52,374 nt of DNA from the NCBI GenBank assembly GCA_002492295.1, contig DKYC01000157.1:1-52374 (forward strand). Direction: 5' to 3'. The DNA is from Lachnospiraceae bacterium UBA7110. Its GTDB lineage: Bacteria; Bacillota; Clostridia; Lachnospirales; Lachnospiraceae. The position numbers and the translations under genes were made by a program. The notes below the pieces were generated by a model. The model ran no database searches and had not been told where the DNA came from. It was given only the letters and a program-made list of their open reading frames with translations. This document shows, in pieces, positions 39,143 through 47,638 of the stretch (its first letter is position 1; every line of letters starts with the position of its first letter).

Positions 39143-41686
39143 ATGAGAAAATTGCAGAAAAAGGAAATACTTGATATTTTAAGCAGTCTGCAGAAGGCTC
39201 ATGAGGAAATAAAGGAAGCACTGATGCAGGAAAGTTATATTCCTGCCCAAAACATGCTCATAGAATGCCAGACAACGGCGGTATCTCTTGGAGAGGTTAT
39301 TGAAAAATTGGAAGGGGAAAGGCATATTTGTGTATTGCATCTTGAAGAATACTGCGAGCTGCTGTTTCAGATTTATGAGGACATAAACAGCGGAGACATC
39401 AATGGAAACAAGGCATACAAAATACTGCGCAAGCAGCTAATAAAAATAGAAAATGCTGTGAAAAATGACATTATTGTAAAGAAAGAAATTGTATTTTTTC
39501 CTTATAAGGCATCTATGTGGGATAGCTTAGAGAGTATCTATCTTGCGGCAAAGGCTGATTCAGACTGCAGCGTGTATTGTGTTCCGATTCCATATTATGA
39601 TTTGAATCCGGACCATAGTCTTGGAAAAATGCATTATGAAGGACGCGATTATCCAAAGGATATAGAGGTTACAGATTGGCAAAAGTATGATTTTGAACAG
39701 ATAAGGCCGGATGTTATCTATACGCACAATCCATACGATGATTGGAATCTTGTTACAAGTATCCATCCGAGGTTTTATTCGTCAAATTTAAAGAAATATA
39801 CAGACTGTCTTGTTTATGTACCATATTATAGTACGACAGGGGGCATGAGCGAGGGACAAAGGTCATTGCCGGTATATGTGCATGCGGATTATATTGTGAC
39901 ACAGGCGCCAATGTTTCGGGATTATTTTGACGAAAGGATACCTGATAAGAAGTTCCTTCCGCTTGGCAGTCCGAAGTTTGACAAGATTATCAATAAGTGT
40001 AAAAACCCGCCCGAACCGCCGGCTGCGTGGAAAAAGAAGATGGAAGGCCGGAAGGTGTATTTTTATAACACGAGTATTGGCGGGATGCTTGGAGACACAG
40101 AGGCTTTTTTAAAGAAGCTGCGGTATGTGTTTGATACGTTTAAAGGAAGAGATGATGTCTGTATTCTTTGGAGACCGCATCCGCTTTTGGAATCAACGTT
40201 TGATTCAATGCGTCCGGGGTATAAAGCGGAGTTTTTGCGGGTAAAAAGATATTTTATTGAAAATGATATCGGTATTTTTGACGATACGCCGGATATGACG
40301 GATGCGATATCTTGGAGTGATGCGTATATTGGGGATGCAGGAACATCGGTGACTTCCGTGTTTGGTGTTGTGGGAAAGCCGGTGTTTATTTTGAATAATC
40401 AGATTCATAGTCTGCCAAAGGAGGATAGCTGGAGAGGGCAGATTGTTGGGACTGGGTTCAGTTATTTTGAGAAAGACAGGTTTGCGATTGTGCAGGGAAA
40501 TAAGCTATATGTGTCGAATTCATATCAATATGATTATAAGTATTTTTGCGATTTATCAGAGTATGCTGGTGGGGCGTATTACGTAACGGTACTGGAAATA
40601 AACGGGAAAAAATATGCGTGTCCAAGAAATGCACAAAACATTCTCGTGCTTAACGACAAAGGAATTGAAAGAACAATTGAGCTTGAAAAACGAAATGGCA
40701 GCAACAGCGGTGCATTTTTTAGTGCGTGGTCATATGGAAAATATCTTATTCTGCTACCACTTAACTATCCTGCATTAGTTGTATATGATACGGAAACCAA
40801 TAAAATACAATACCTTGAAGATAATATCAGCGTGTTTGTAAAAGTCAATGAACGCAACGAGAAAGTGACAGGTGGCTCTTGGATTATTGACGGTATACTG
40901 TATATCGCGTCGCCTATGGATGGTAGTATATATGCGCTTAATATAGAAAGCGGGAAATCAAAAGTAATTGACTTACACACTCAGAACCAGGGTGGATATA
41001 TTTCTATGGTGGAAAAAAATAACAGTATATGGATGTTGCCATACAGAGGTCAGACAATCTTAAAGTGGAATCCAAAAACAGGAATCATAAGGGAATATAC
41101 AGGTTTTCCCAAAGGTTTTAAATGTTTCCACCCAGTCCATAAAACATTGGCAGATGAATATCCGTTAGGTGGAATGGCGTTTGTTGGAAAAACAATTTTT
41201 TTTACCCAAAACTGGGGAAATATGGACATAAAATTGGATACAGAAACGGGAGCATTTTCTGAATGGGATGTGCCAATTCCAAACAAAGAGAATATGGAGG
41301 TCATTTCTAAAGAATATTTTTATACATCAGGAAAGTATAGATTTGTACGGTCGATTAAAGAGAAAGAAAGGTACAAGTTGTTTTATCATCCCGAAAGAAA
41401 GTTATATGATTTCGACATAGAAAAAAACAAGCTAAATGAGATTGAAATCAAGTTTAACATAGATGAGTTGAAACAGCATGAGGATGGTTTTAATGACTGT
41501 TCGCAGTGGTTGAAATATTGTTGCTGTGAAAACGCATTTAATTCATTGAAGAATTTTTTGGACGATAACATTACGGGAAAACAGTTTGACAGGGAAAAGC
41601 AATTGAAGTCATACGGAGAAATTGCGGCAAATAATGACGGAAGTTGTGGGAAAAAGGTACATGAATTTATAAAAGAAACCATATAA
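39143..41686 (+). CDS. TagB/TagF-like (CDP-glycerol) phosphotransferase fused to a beta-propeller
   Basis: An 847-residue protein. A helical N-terminus (1-110) leads to a GT-B domain like CDP-glycerol glycerophosphotransferases: VTQAPMFRDYF, FLPLGSPKFDKI, WRPHPLLES near residue 343, and WSDAYIGDAGTSVTSVFGVVGKPVF (read as SDAYIGDAGTS) near 390. From about residue 440 to 775 there are six or seven repeated strands of the type GGSWIIDGILYIAS, MVEKNNSIWMLP and GGMAFVGKTIFFT, each followed by a turn and a D-x-E/T-x-G pair, as in a beta-propeller. It probably moves a phospho-alcohol to a glycan. The start at 39143 follows AGAGGGAG; the longer frame from 39041 includes the hairpin and looks untranslated. 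Confidence 0.85.
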   Translation: MRKLQKKEILDILSSLQKAHEEIKEALMQESYIPAQNMLIECQTTAVSLGEVIEKLEGERHICVLHLEEYCELLFQIYEDINSGDINGNKAYKILRKQLIKIENAVKNDIIVKKEIVFFPYKASMWDSLESIYLAAKADSDCSVYCVPIPYYDLNPDHSLGKMHYEGRDYPKDIEVTDWQKYDFEQIRPDVIYTHNPYDDWNLVTSIHPRFYSSNLKKYTDCLVYVPYYSTTGGMSEGQRSLPVYVHADYIVTQAPMFRDYFDERIPDKKFLPLGSPKFDKIINKCKNPPEPPAAWKKKMEGRKVYFYNTSIGGMLGDTEAFLKKLRYVFDTFKGRDDVCILWRPHPLLESTFDSMRPGYKAEFLRVKRYFIENDIGIFDDTPDMTDAISWSDAYIGDAGTSVTSVFGVVGKPVFILNNQIHSLPKEDSWRGQIVGTGFSYFEKDRFAIVQGNKLYVSNSYQYDYKYFCDLSEYAGGAYYVTVLEINGKKYACPRNAQNILVLNDKGIERTIELEKRNGSNSGAFFSAWSYGKYLILLPLNYPALVVYDTETNKIQYLEDNISVFVKVNERNEKVTGGSWIIDGILYIASPMDGSIYALNIESGKSKVIDLHTQNQGGYISMVEKNNSIWMLPYRGQTILKWNPKTGIIREYTGFPKGFKCFHPVHKTLADEYPLGGMAFVGKTIFFTQNWGNMDIKLDTETGAFSEWDVPIPNKENMEVISKEYFYTSGKYRFVRSIKEKERYKLFYHPERKLYDFDIEKNKLNEIEIKFNIDELKQHEDGFNDCSQWLKYCCCENAFNSLKNFLDDNITGKQFDREKQLKSYGEIAANNDGSCGKKVHEFIKETI

Positions 41687-41707
41687 ATGCAGAGACAATA
41701 TATATGG
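41679..41707 (+). promoter_or_regulatory. Hairpin spanning the stop codon of the propeller-fusion gene
   Basis: CCATATA (41679-41685) pairs with TATATGG (41701-41707). The TAA stop (41684-41686) lies at the stem end. A GGAGG directly follows the 3' arm, then ATAAATT-GTG, which could start a four-codon reading frame (GTG to TAG). Function unknown. Confidence 0.35.
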
Positions 41708-41766
41708 AGGATAAATTGTGCAGGTAAAATAGGAAAGTTCTGCAAAATAAGGTGTGGGAGGGCAGG

Positions 41767-43116
41767 ATGGTAAAGGTAATAACATATGGAACATTTGACC
41801 TTCTGCATGAGGGACATTATAGGCTGTTACAGCGTGCAAGGCAGCTGGGTGATTATCTGATTGTCGGTGTAACATCAGAGGAATACGATCAGGCAAGGGG
41901 AAAACTTAATGTGATGGATTCCCTGATGACTAGAATTGAAAATGTTAAAAAGACAGGATTTGCAGATGAGATTATTGTGGAAGAATCACAGGGACAGAAA
42001 TTCAGGGACATTAAAAAATATAATATAGATATTTTTACAGTGGGCTCTGACTGGACAGGGAAGTTTGATTATTTAAAGGATTATTGTAAGGTAATTTATC
42101 TTGACAGGACAAAGAATATATCCAGTACAATGCTTCGTACGCAAAAAATGTCAATACAGAGAATTGGCATTATAGGTACAGGGCGCATTGCAAACCGTTT
42201 TGTGACAGAGGCGGCACTTGTGAGCGGAGTGAACACACAAAGCGTGTACAATCCGCATATAAAAAGTGCCCAGCTGTTTGCAAACAGGTGGGGAATTGAT
42301 GCGTATGAGGATATTGGGGAATTTTATGATTCATTGGATATTGCCTATATTGCGTCGCCGCATGAGACACATTATCAATACATAAAACAGGCGCTGGAGC
42401 ATGGAAAACATGTTCTCTGCGAGAAACCGATGTGCCTTTCCAAAGTACAGGCGGAAGAGCTGTTTGAGCTTGCGAAGAGAAACAGCCTTGTATTGGTTGA
42501 AGGGCTAAAGACAGCATACTGTCCTGGCTTTACGAAATTGCTTGGGATTGCGTGCGGCGGGGCGATTGGAGCCATTAAGGATGTGGAAGCCTGTTTTACA
42601 AAACTGGAAGATGACAATAGCAGGGAGTTAACGGATGAAAAATATGGGGGAAGCTTTACGGAGCTTGGAAGTTATTGTCTGCTTCCTATATTAAAAATAT
42701 ATGGGCATAATTATGAAAATATTCAATTTGAAACAGTCTGCAATGATTACGGAATCGATATTTATACAAAGGTTTACCTGCGTTATCCAAATGGTCTAGC
42801 CACTGTGAAATGCGGACTTGGCGTAAAATCGGAGGGAAAACTGCTGATATCAGGCACAAGAGGTTATATTACAGCGGAAGCACCTTGGTGGAAGACAAAT
42901 TACTTTGAGGTACACCGTGAAAATCCGGATGATGTGGAACGGTTTTCGGAACGGTTTCTCGGAGACGGGCTTCGGTATGAAATCAGTGATTTGTTATCCA
43001 GAATTAATGGTGACAGGAAGAAGGATTTTAAACTGACAAGAGGCGACAGTGTTGCAATGGCTGAGATTATGGAAGCATTTTTAAAGTCGCAGGGAAGACA
43101 GGTTGAAAAATCATAG
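41767..43116 (+). CDS. TagD-like cytidylyltransferase fused to a Gfo/Idh/MocA oxidoreductase
   Basis: A 449-residue two-domain protein. Residues 1-125 match glycerol-3-phosphate cytidylyltransferase (TagD): TYGTFDLLHEGH with the H14-x-x-H17 motif, GVTSEEYDQARGK, and R114-T-K-N-I-S-S-T, equivalent to RTEGISTT. From about 129, IGIIGTGRIANRF opens an NAD(P)-dependent Gfo/Idh/MocA domain with CEKPMC and a C-terminal alpha/beta substrate domain (GLKTAYCPGF). The first domain should make CDP-glycerol or a related CDP-alcohol for the transferase upstream. The substrate of the second domain is unclear; it could oxidise or reduce the polyol before or after activation. GGAGGG at 41756 sets the start. 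Confidence 0.9.
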   Translation: MVKVITYGTFDLLHEGHYRLLQRARQLGDYLIVGVTSEEYDQARGKLNVMDSLMTRIENVKKTGFADEIIVEESQGQKFRDIKKYNIDIFTVGSDWTGKFDYLKDYCKVIYLDRTKNISSTMLRTQKMSIQRIGIIGTGRIANRFVTEAALVSGVNTQSVYNPHIKSAQLFANRWGIDAYEDIGEFYDSLDIAYIASPHETHYQYIKQALEHGKHVLCEKPMCLSKVQAEELFELAKRNSLVLVEGLKTAYCPGFTKLLGIACGGAIGAIKDVEACFTKLEDDNSRELTDEKYGGSFTELGSYCLLPILKIYGHNYENIQFETVCNDYGIDIYTKVYLRYPNGLATVKCGLGVKSEGKLLISGTRGYITAEAPWWKTNYFEVHRENPDDVERFSERFLGDGLRYEISDLLSRINGDRKKDFKLTRGDSVAMAEIMEAFLKSQGRQVEKS

Positions 43117-43127
43117 ATTTTTCAACC
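43101..43127 (+). terminator. Perfect 12-bp hairpin across the stop codon of the TagD-fusion gene
   Basis: GGTTGAAAAATC (43101-43112) pairs with GATTTTTCAACC (43116-43127) around ATA. The TAG stop is at 43114-43116, inside the loop and first stem base. CAAATTTGTGC follows at 43130, a word also present in the tviB-tviC spacer. With no T-run after the stem, termination is uncertain. Confidence 0.55.
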
Positions 43128-43185
43128 GACAAATTTGTGCTTATGTCCAAGTTTGTAGCTTTTGGTAAGAATGGGGAATTAATAA

Positions 43186-43914
43186 ATGGAGATATGGGCG
43201 CATAGGGGATGCAGCCAAATGTATCCCGAAAATACGTTGCTTGCGTTTGAAAAAGCAATGAATGTGCAAGGGCTTACGGGAATCGAACTTGATATTCAGC
43301 TCACAAAAGACGGGGAGCTGGTAGTAATTCATGATGAACGTGTTGACAGGGTTACGGAAAGTACAGGGTATGTAAGAGACTATACACTGCATCAGTTAAG
43401 GGGGCTGCATATTTATGCAGGCGATAATCCGACACAATCAATTCCAACAATGGAAGAAGTTTTTGACTTACTGGAAACACGGCTGAAATCAGGGTTAAAG
43501 CTAAACATAGAATTGAAAAACAGTGTGTACCCTTATGATGGGATGGAAGAGAAAATCGTTGAGATGGTTCATAAGCGGGGATTGGAGAAGGCAGTCGTAT
43601 ATTCCACTTTTTATGCGAAATCGTTGGAAAAAATGAGATTGCTTGATTCAAATGCGGAGCTTGGAATCCTTGACAGCAAAGTGTCCGATTGCATGTATAA
43701 ACTGAAAGGCGGATGCGGGGCAGCAGCGCTTCACCCGTTTTGGAGAGGAATCGACCTGCCGGCAGGACAGCTTGCCGGATATACCGTACGGGCATGGATG
43801 TCAGGACATTTGTATCCGGAAAAACCGACAGGAGGCAGACTGGATTTTACCAAACTAGAGGCACAAGGGATAACAGACATTATATTGAATGAGCCGGAAG
43901 CCTATCTAAATTAG
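43186..43914 (+). CDS. Glycerophosphodiester phosphodiesterase
   Basis: A 242-residue cytoplasmic-type GDPD (UgpQ/GlpQ family). It has the N-terminal AHRGCSQMYPENTLLAF with catalytic H6-R7, GIELDIQLTKDGELVVIHDE with the E-x-D metal site and catalytic His, and LNIELKN. No signal peptide is present. It hydrolyses glycerophosphodiesters to glycerol-3-phosphate and an alcohol. Next to a TagD-like enzyme and a TagB-like transferase, it could supply glycerol-3-phosphate or remove glycerophosphate. Its stop codon lies in a weak AAATTAG/CTAAT hairpin. Confidence 0.93.
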   Translation: MEIWAHRGCSQMYPENTLLAFEKAMNVQGLTGIELDIQLTKDGELVVIHDERVDRVTESTGYVRDYTLHQLRGLHIYAGDNPTQSIPTMEEVFDLLETRLKSGLKLNIELKNSVYPYDGMEEKIVEMVHKRGLEKAVVYSTFYAKSLEKMRLLDSNAELGILDSKVSDCMYKLKGGCGAAALHPFWRGIDLPAGQLAGYTVRAWMSGHLYPEKPTGGRLDFTKLEAQGITDIILNEPEAYLN

Positions 43915-43997
43915 CTATTATCTAATATTTGTATATAAAGAAATAGGAACCTTGACAATTTCATACTTTACATTAGATTGTTATGTAATTTCCTTTG

Positions 43998-44026
43998 TTT
44001 ACATATTTTAGTTGCAATGGTAGAAT
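43998..44026 (+). promoter_or_regulatory. Strong predicted sigma-A promoter before the AAA protein
   Basis: TTTACA (43998-44003), 17 bases, then TAGAAT (44021-44026), each one base from consensus. A second candidate, TTGACA (43952-43957) with TAGATT (43974-43979) at 16 bases, lies upstream. Both are in the 162-base gap after the GDPD gene, so the AAA protein is probably transcribed separately. Confidence 0.7.
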
Positions 44027-44076
44027 AAAGTCAGCAGCATAAAAATTATCATTTGTGGCGAAGGGGAAGAAATAGA

Positions 44077-45672
44077 ATGCGGTATTTTAACACGGAGGGA
44101 TTATGTAAATCAAGTGAACATTATATGGTGCGTCTTGATGACAGACTGGAAAAAATAAAAAAGCTGTATGTAGACAGAAAAAAATATTTTGTGATTAATA
44201 AGGGAAGGCAATATGGCAAAACTACGACACTTAGGGCACTGGCAGAGTATTTACAAAATGCTTATATTGTTCTTTCTATGGATTTTCAGATGATGAGTAC
44301 AGCCAATTTTGCGGATGAGCAGACCTTTGTGCTGTCTTTTATTGAGTATGTTGAAGAACTGTTTTTTTCCGAAAAAGATTCAATGAACTTGATTTCTTCG
44401 GAAGCATTACAATCTTTAAGCGGTTTGAAAAGCCAGGAAAAGAAAACCATGAAGGAAATGTTTTGGCACTTAAGCAGGATATGTGAAACCTCAAAAAAAC
44501 CCATTGTCCTAATGATTGACGAGGTAGACAGTGCGTCAAACAATCAGGCATTTATCGACTTTCTTGCACAGCTTAGAGGTTATTATCTGAACAGAGAAAA
44601 CCAACCGACATTTTATTCGGTCATTCTCGCAGGCGTGTACGATATTAAAAATTTAAAACTAAAAATACGCCCTGCGGAAGAACATCAGTACAATAGCCCG
44701 TGGAATATTGCGGCAAAATTTAAGATTGAAATGAGTTTTTCATCAGATCAGATAGCAGCTATGCTTGCGGAATATGAAGAAGACCATCAGACTGGGATGC
44801 AGATAGCAGAGGTAGCAGAGGAGATTTACCAGTATACGTCCGGTTATCCGTACCTTGTTTCCGTAATCTGTAAATACCTTGATGAAGATGTTCCTGACAA
44901 AAAGGGTTTTGAGTGCATGAGCGATGTCTGGACGAAGCGGGGCATTGAGGAGGCAGTTAAGCTTCTGTTGAAAGAAAATACGCCGCTGTTTGACAGCATG
45001 ATAAAACAGATAGACATTTATCAGGACTTGCGGGATATTATGGAACAAATTTTGTATCAGGGAAGAAAAATACCGTTTAGCCCTGCAGAAAAATCAATGA
45101 ATTTGGGTGTGATGTTTGGCTTTTTGAAGGAAGAAGACGGTCATGTTGCAATTGCGAACCGTATTTTTGAAATGTATCTGCTGAATCTGTTTATCGCACA
45201 GGAAGCGGTCAGAAGTGATATGTATTTTTATGGACAGGGCAGCAAAAACCAGTTTATCGCAGGACGGCGCCTTGATATGGATTTGGTACTGAAAAAGTTT
45301 GCAGAGCACTTTTCAGATGTTTATGGCGGAAATGATGAGAAATTCATCGAAGCTTATGGACGCAAGCTTTTCCTGCTGTATCTGAAACCGATTATAAACG
45401 GTACCGGAAATTATTATATTGAAGCGCAGACAAGAGATGCGAAACGGACAGATGTGGTTGTGGATTATTTGGGACAGCAGTTTGTCATAGAACTTAAGAT
45501 ATGGCATGGAAATGAGTATAATGAGCGCGGCGAATGGCAGCTTGTGGAGTACCTTGATTATTTTCACCTAAAGAAGGGGTACATGATTAGCTTTAATTTT
45601 AATAAGAAGAAAGCGATTGGAGTGAAAGAGCTGTGGATAGCAGGGAAAACACTTATTGAAGCCGTAGTTTAA
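44077..45672 (+). CDS. AAA-ATPase-like protein with a C-terminal PD-(D/E)XK domain
   Basis: A 531-residue protein of the AAA-like/DUF1703 type, widespread in multiple copies in Clostridia and Bacteroidetes. It has a P-loop G43-R-Q-Y-G-K-T-T50, Walker B KPIVLMIDEVDSA, and a winged-helix-like middle. The C-terminal nuclease-type domain has D, E and K in KRTDVVVDYLGQQFVIELK (read as TDVVVDY then FVIELKIW). Its biological role is unknown; similar proteins have been linked to mobile or defence functions without firm proof. It does not belong to glycan synthesis and is probably a guest gene with its own promoter. Confidence 0.88.
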   Translation: MRYFNTEGLCKSSEHYMVRLDDRLEKIKKLYVDRKKYFVINKGRQYGKTTTLRALAEYLQNAYIVLSMDFQMMSTANFADEQTFVLSFIEYVEELFFSEKDSMNLISSEALQSLSGLKSQEKKTMKEMFWHLSRICETSKKPIVLMIDEVDSASNNQAFIDFLAQLRGYYLNRENQPTFYSVILAGVYDIKNLKLKIRPAEEHQYNSPWNIAAKFKIEMSFSSDQIAAMLAEYEEDHQTGMQIAEVAEEIYQYTSGYPYLVSVICKYLDEDVPDKKGFECMSDVWTKRGIEEAVKLLLKENTPLFDSMIKQIDIYQDLRDIMEQILYQGRKIPFSPAEKSMNLGVMFGFLKEEDGHVAIANRIFEMYLLNLFIAQEAVRSDMYFYGQGSKNQFIAGRRLDMDLVLKKFAEHFSDVYGGNDEKFIEAYGRKLFLLYLKPIINGTGNYYIEAQTRDAKRTDVVVDYLGQQFVIELKIWHGNEYNERGEWQLVEYLDYFHLKKGYMISFNFNKKKAIGVKELWIAGKTLIEAVV

Positions 45673-45699
45673 AAGAGAATAAGGGATATAAGGTAAATG

Positions 45700-45747
45700 A
45701 AATCTGATGTAAAGTATGGAATTGTCATAGTTTGCATCAGATTTTTT
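45700..45747 (+). terminator. Terminator-like hairpin after the AAA gene
   Basis: AAATCTGATG (45700-45709) pairs with CATCAGATTT (45735-45744), followed by TTT. The 25-base loop is long. It lies between the AAA gene and the next gene. Confidence 0.6.
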
Positions 45748-45818
45748 GATGTAACAGCTCCGATAATAATGGATCATATATCGATTCTTCGAATACCGAT
45801 ACAGGGAAGGACAGTAGA

Positions 45819-46679
45819 ATGGAAAACCTAAAGAATTTATTAAATGAGTTAAAACCAAAAGAAAATAAATATGTGTTAGAGGGCAGCAATCTAAAAATAG
45901 GCAAGGGTGTAATTGTTTGTAATGATAATGAAATCATTCCTTTAGATGCTATTTCTTTCATGGAAACATTTGAGCAGAAGAAAAGAGGTTATATAAAATA
46001 TCTAAAAGTATTGTTGGTAGGAATCATTTTAGTTTCTATTCCTGTACCGATTGTCAGAATAATTGGAATTTGTACATTGGTGGCTGCCGTATATTATATG
46101 GTAAATCTTTTTTTTGAAAATCGAATACCGGTTTATGATTTGCGGATTCAGAATCATGCAGGCAGATTTTTTGATATAGAAACCAGGGATTATTATTTCC
46201 TAAAAGAGGTTAGAGCGGCAGTATTGGCATGTATGAATAATAAGAGCGGATTTTATAGTGGAAGGGATAATGTAATGATAATGGATAATAGGACATACAA
46301 AAATGAGGAGATTATAAAATGTGGAGATATAAGTGTGTCGGGAGAAGGGAATACAGTCGGTTTAGGGTCAGGAACTGCAGTAGGCGGCATTAGTACAGGC
46401 GGGGATAATATCACAGGAAAAAATAATACAGTAACCAATAGTAATACTGTATCTGATGAAGAATGGGAGACGCTAAAAGAATTTGCCTTAGAAAGGAAAA
46501 AGAATTTTGCCAAAAATGAGAGAAATTATACTATATGTCATAACCTGTCTGTGTATGCTGCAAAAAAGGAGAATGACAAGTGCAAATCGTTGCTAAAGAA
46601 AGCCGGAAAGGCAGCAATGGATATAATTTTAGCGAGTGCGCCGGCAGCGGTAAAAGCAATTATTGAAAAATTTATATAG
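45819..46679 (+). CDS. Uncharacterised membrane protein with a split PH-like (DUF6232-like) region and a Gly/Asn/Thr-rich linker
   Basis: I do not recognise the full protein. It has 286 residues. A beta-rich N-terminus (YVLEGSNLKIGKGVIVCNDN read in two parts, then IIPLDAIS) leads to two membrane helices near residues 64-105. VYDLRIQNHAGRFFDIETRDYYFLKEV follows, resembling a PH-like domain interrupted by two helices, as in DUF6232. Residues ~165-210 are a low-complexity linker (GEGNTVGLGSG, TGGDNITGKNN, TNSNT). A charged helix and a hydrophobic C-terminus (MDIILASAPAAVKAIIEKFI) end the protein. The gene starts after GGGAAGGA. Membrane sensing or an effector-type role is possible; both are guesses. 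Confidence 0.75.
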   Translation: MENLKNLLNELKPKENKYVLEGSNLKIGKGVIVCNDNEIIPLDAISFMETFEQKKRGYIKYLKVLLVGIILVSIPVPIVRIIGICTLVAAVYYMVNLFFENRIPVYDLRIQNHAGRFFDIETRDYYFLKEVRAAVLACMNNKSGFYSGRDNVMIMDNRTYKNEEIIKCGDISVSGEGNTVGLGSGTAVGGISTGGDNITGKNNTVTNSNTVSDEEWETLKEFALERKKNFAKNERNYTICHNLSVYAAKKENDKCKSLLKKAGKAAMDIILASAPAAVKAIIEKFI

Positions 46680-46714
46680 TCTTTATAGATTAATATAGCG
46701 AATGAAAAGCGATA

Positions 46715-46720
46715 TATAAT
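46715..46720 (+). promoter_or_regulatory. Consensus -10 box before licD
   Basis: TATAAT at 46715-46720, in the 113-base gap before licD. The only -35 candidate is TTAATA (46690-46695) at 19 bases, so the promoter is uncertain. Confidence 0.35.
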
Positions 46721-46792
46721 GTCGGAAAGCAAAAGCATTTGAAAATAATCTGAAGTTTGAATATGGGATAAAGTTGGCATAGGGAAAAGGAA

Positions 46793-47635
46793 ATGAATGA
46801 ATTTAAGTATACAACTGAAACAATACGTAAACTTCAACTGATAGAACTGGACATGCTTAAGGAAGCGGACAGGATTTGCAGGCAGAATAACATTCATTAC
46901 GAATTGGATGGCGGCACATTATTGGGTGCTGTCAGACATAAAGGGTTTATTCCATGGGATGATGATATTGATATTAGGATGCTTAGAAAAGATTATGATA
47001 AGTTTTGTGAAATTTGTAAGGAGGAACTTGATTCTGAAAAGTATTTCTTACAGACATATAAGACGGATCCCGGATATCGTTGGGGATATGCAAGGATTTT
47101 GAGAAAAGGAACTTATTTTAGCCGTAAAAATCAGGAAATGCTCACTATGCAAAGAGGTATTTTCATAGATATATTTCCGTGTGACGGCATGCCGGAAAAA
47201 CAGCCTTTTAAGGCAATATTTAATTTTAGATGCTGGATAGCAAGGAAAATCTTGTATGCTCCGGTAGGTGCAGTACATGGCACAAATATGGTGCAAAGAG
47301 GTATTTATCAAATTTTAAGGTTATTACCGGCAAAAATTGCGTTTGATGAATTTGAAAGACTTACAGATCAATATAGAAATCAGGATACAAGACTGATTAG
47401 AACATTGGGGTGGGGGGCACCGGAAGAAAACAGGGGATTTTTAAGAGAGTGGATGGATAAATTTTGTGAAATTGAATTTGAAAATTTGATTGTGAAGGCA
47501 CCTGTTGATTATGATGGGTTTCTAAGCTTCATGTTTGGGGATGATTATATGGAGCTTCCTCCAAAAGAGAAGAGAGTACCAAAACATACAGCGACATATA
47601 TTGCGTTTGATAAAGAAATAGTAGAAGGGGAATGA
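46793..47635 (+). CDS. licD: LicD-family phosphotransferase
   Basis: A 280-residue LicD protein. The family moves phosphocholine or another phospho-group from a CDP-alcohol to glycans. The nucleotidyltransferase-fold motif is complete: YELDGGTLLGAVRHKGFIPWDDDID, with D56-D57-D58 and D60 as metal ligands (read as GGTLLGAVRH then WDDDIDI). RGIFIDIFPCDG follows. The next gene encodes a LicC-like nucleotidyltransferase and starts three bases later, so it probably supplies the activated donor. No choline kinase or choline transporter is present in the window, so the group may not be choline. Confidence 0.93.
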   Translation: MNEFKYTTETIRKLQLIELDMLKEADRICRQNNIHYELDGGTLLGAVRHKGFIPWDDDIDIRMLRKDYDKFCEICKEELDSEKYFLQTYKTDPGYRWGYARILRKGTYFSRKNQEMLTMQRGIFIDIFPCDGMPEKQPFKAIFNFRCWIARKILYAPVGAVHGTNMVQRGIYQILRLLPAKIAFDEFERLTDQYRNQDTRLIRTLGWGAPEENRGFLREWMDKFCEIEFENLIVKAPVDYDGFLSFMFGDDYMELPPKEKRVPKHTATYIAFDKEIVEGE

Positions 47636-47638
47636 AAT

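Noticed and set aside
40208..40217. ATGCGTCCGG shared with the proposed guide region near 39001
   Set aside because: Ten bases only; several such matches are expected by chance in a window of this size.
41713..41732. Four-codon frame (GTG to TAG) after GGAGG before the TagD-fusion gene
   Set aside because: Too short to call a gene; noted only in the hairpin entry.
44053..44076. Upstream start for the AAA protein
   Set aside because: AAGGGGA lies between this codon and ATG 44077 and fits the latter.
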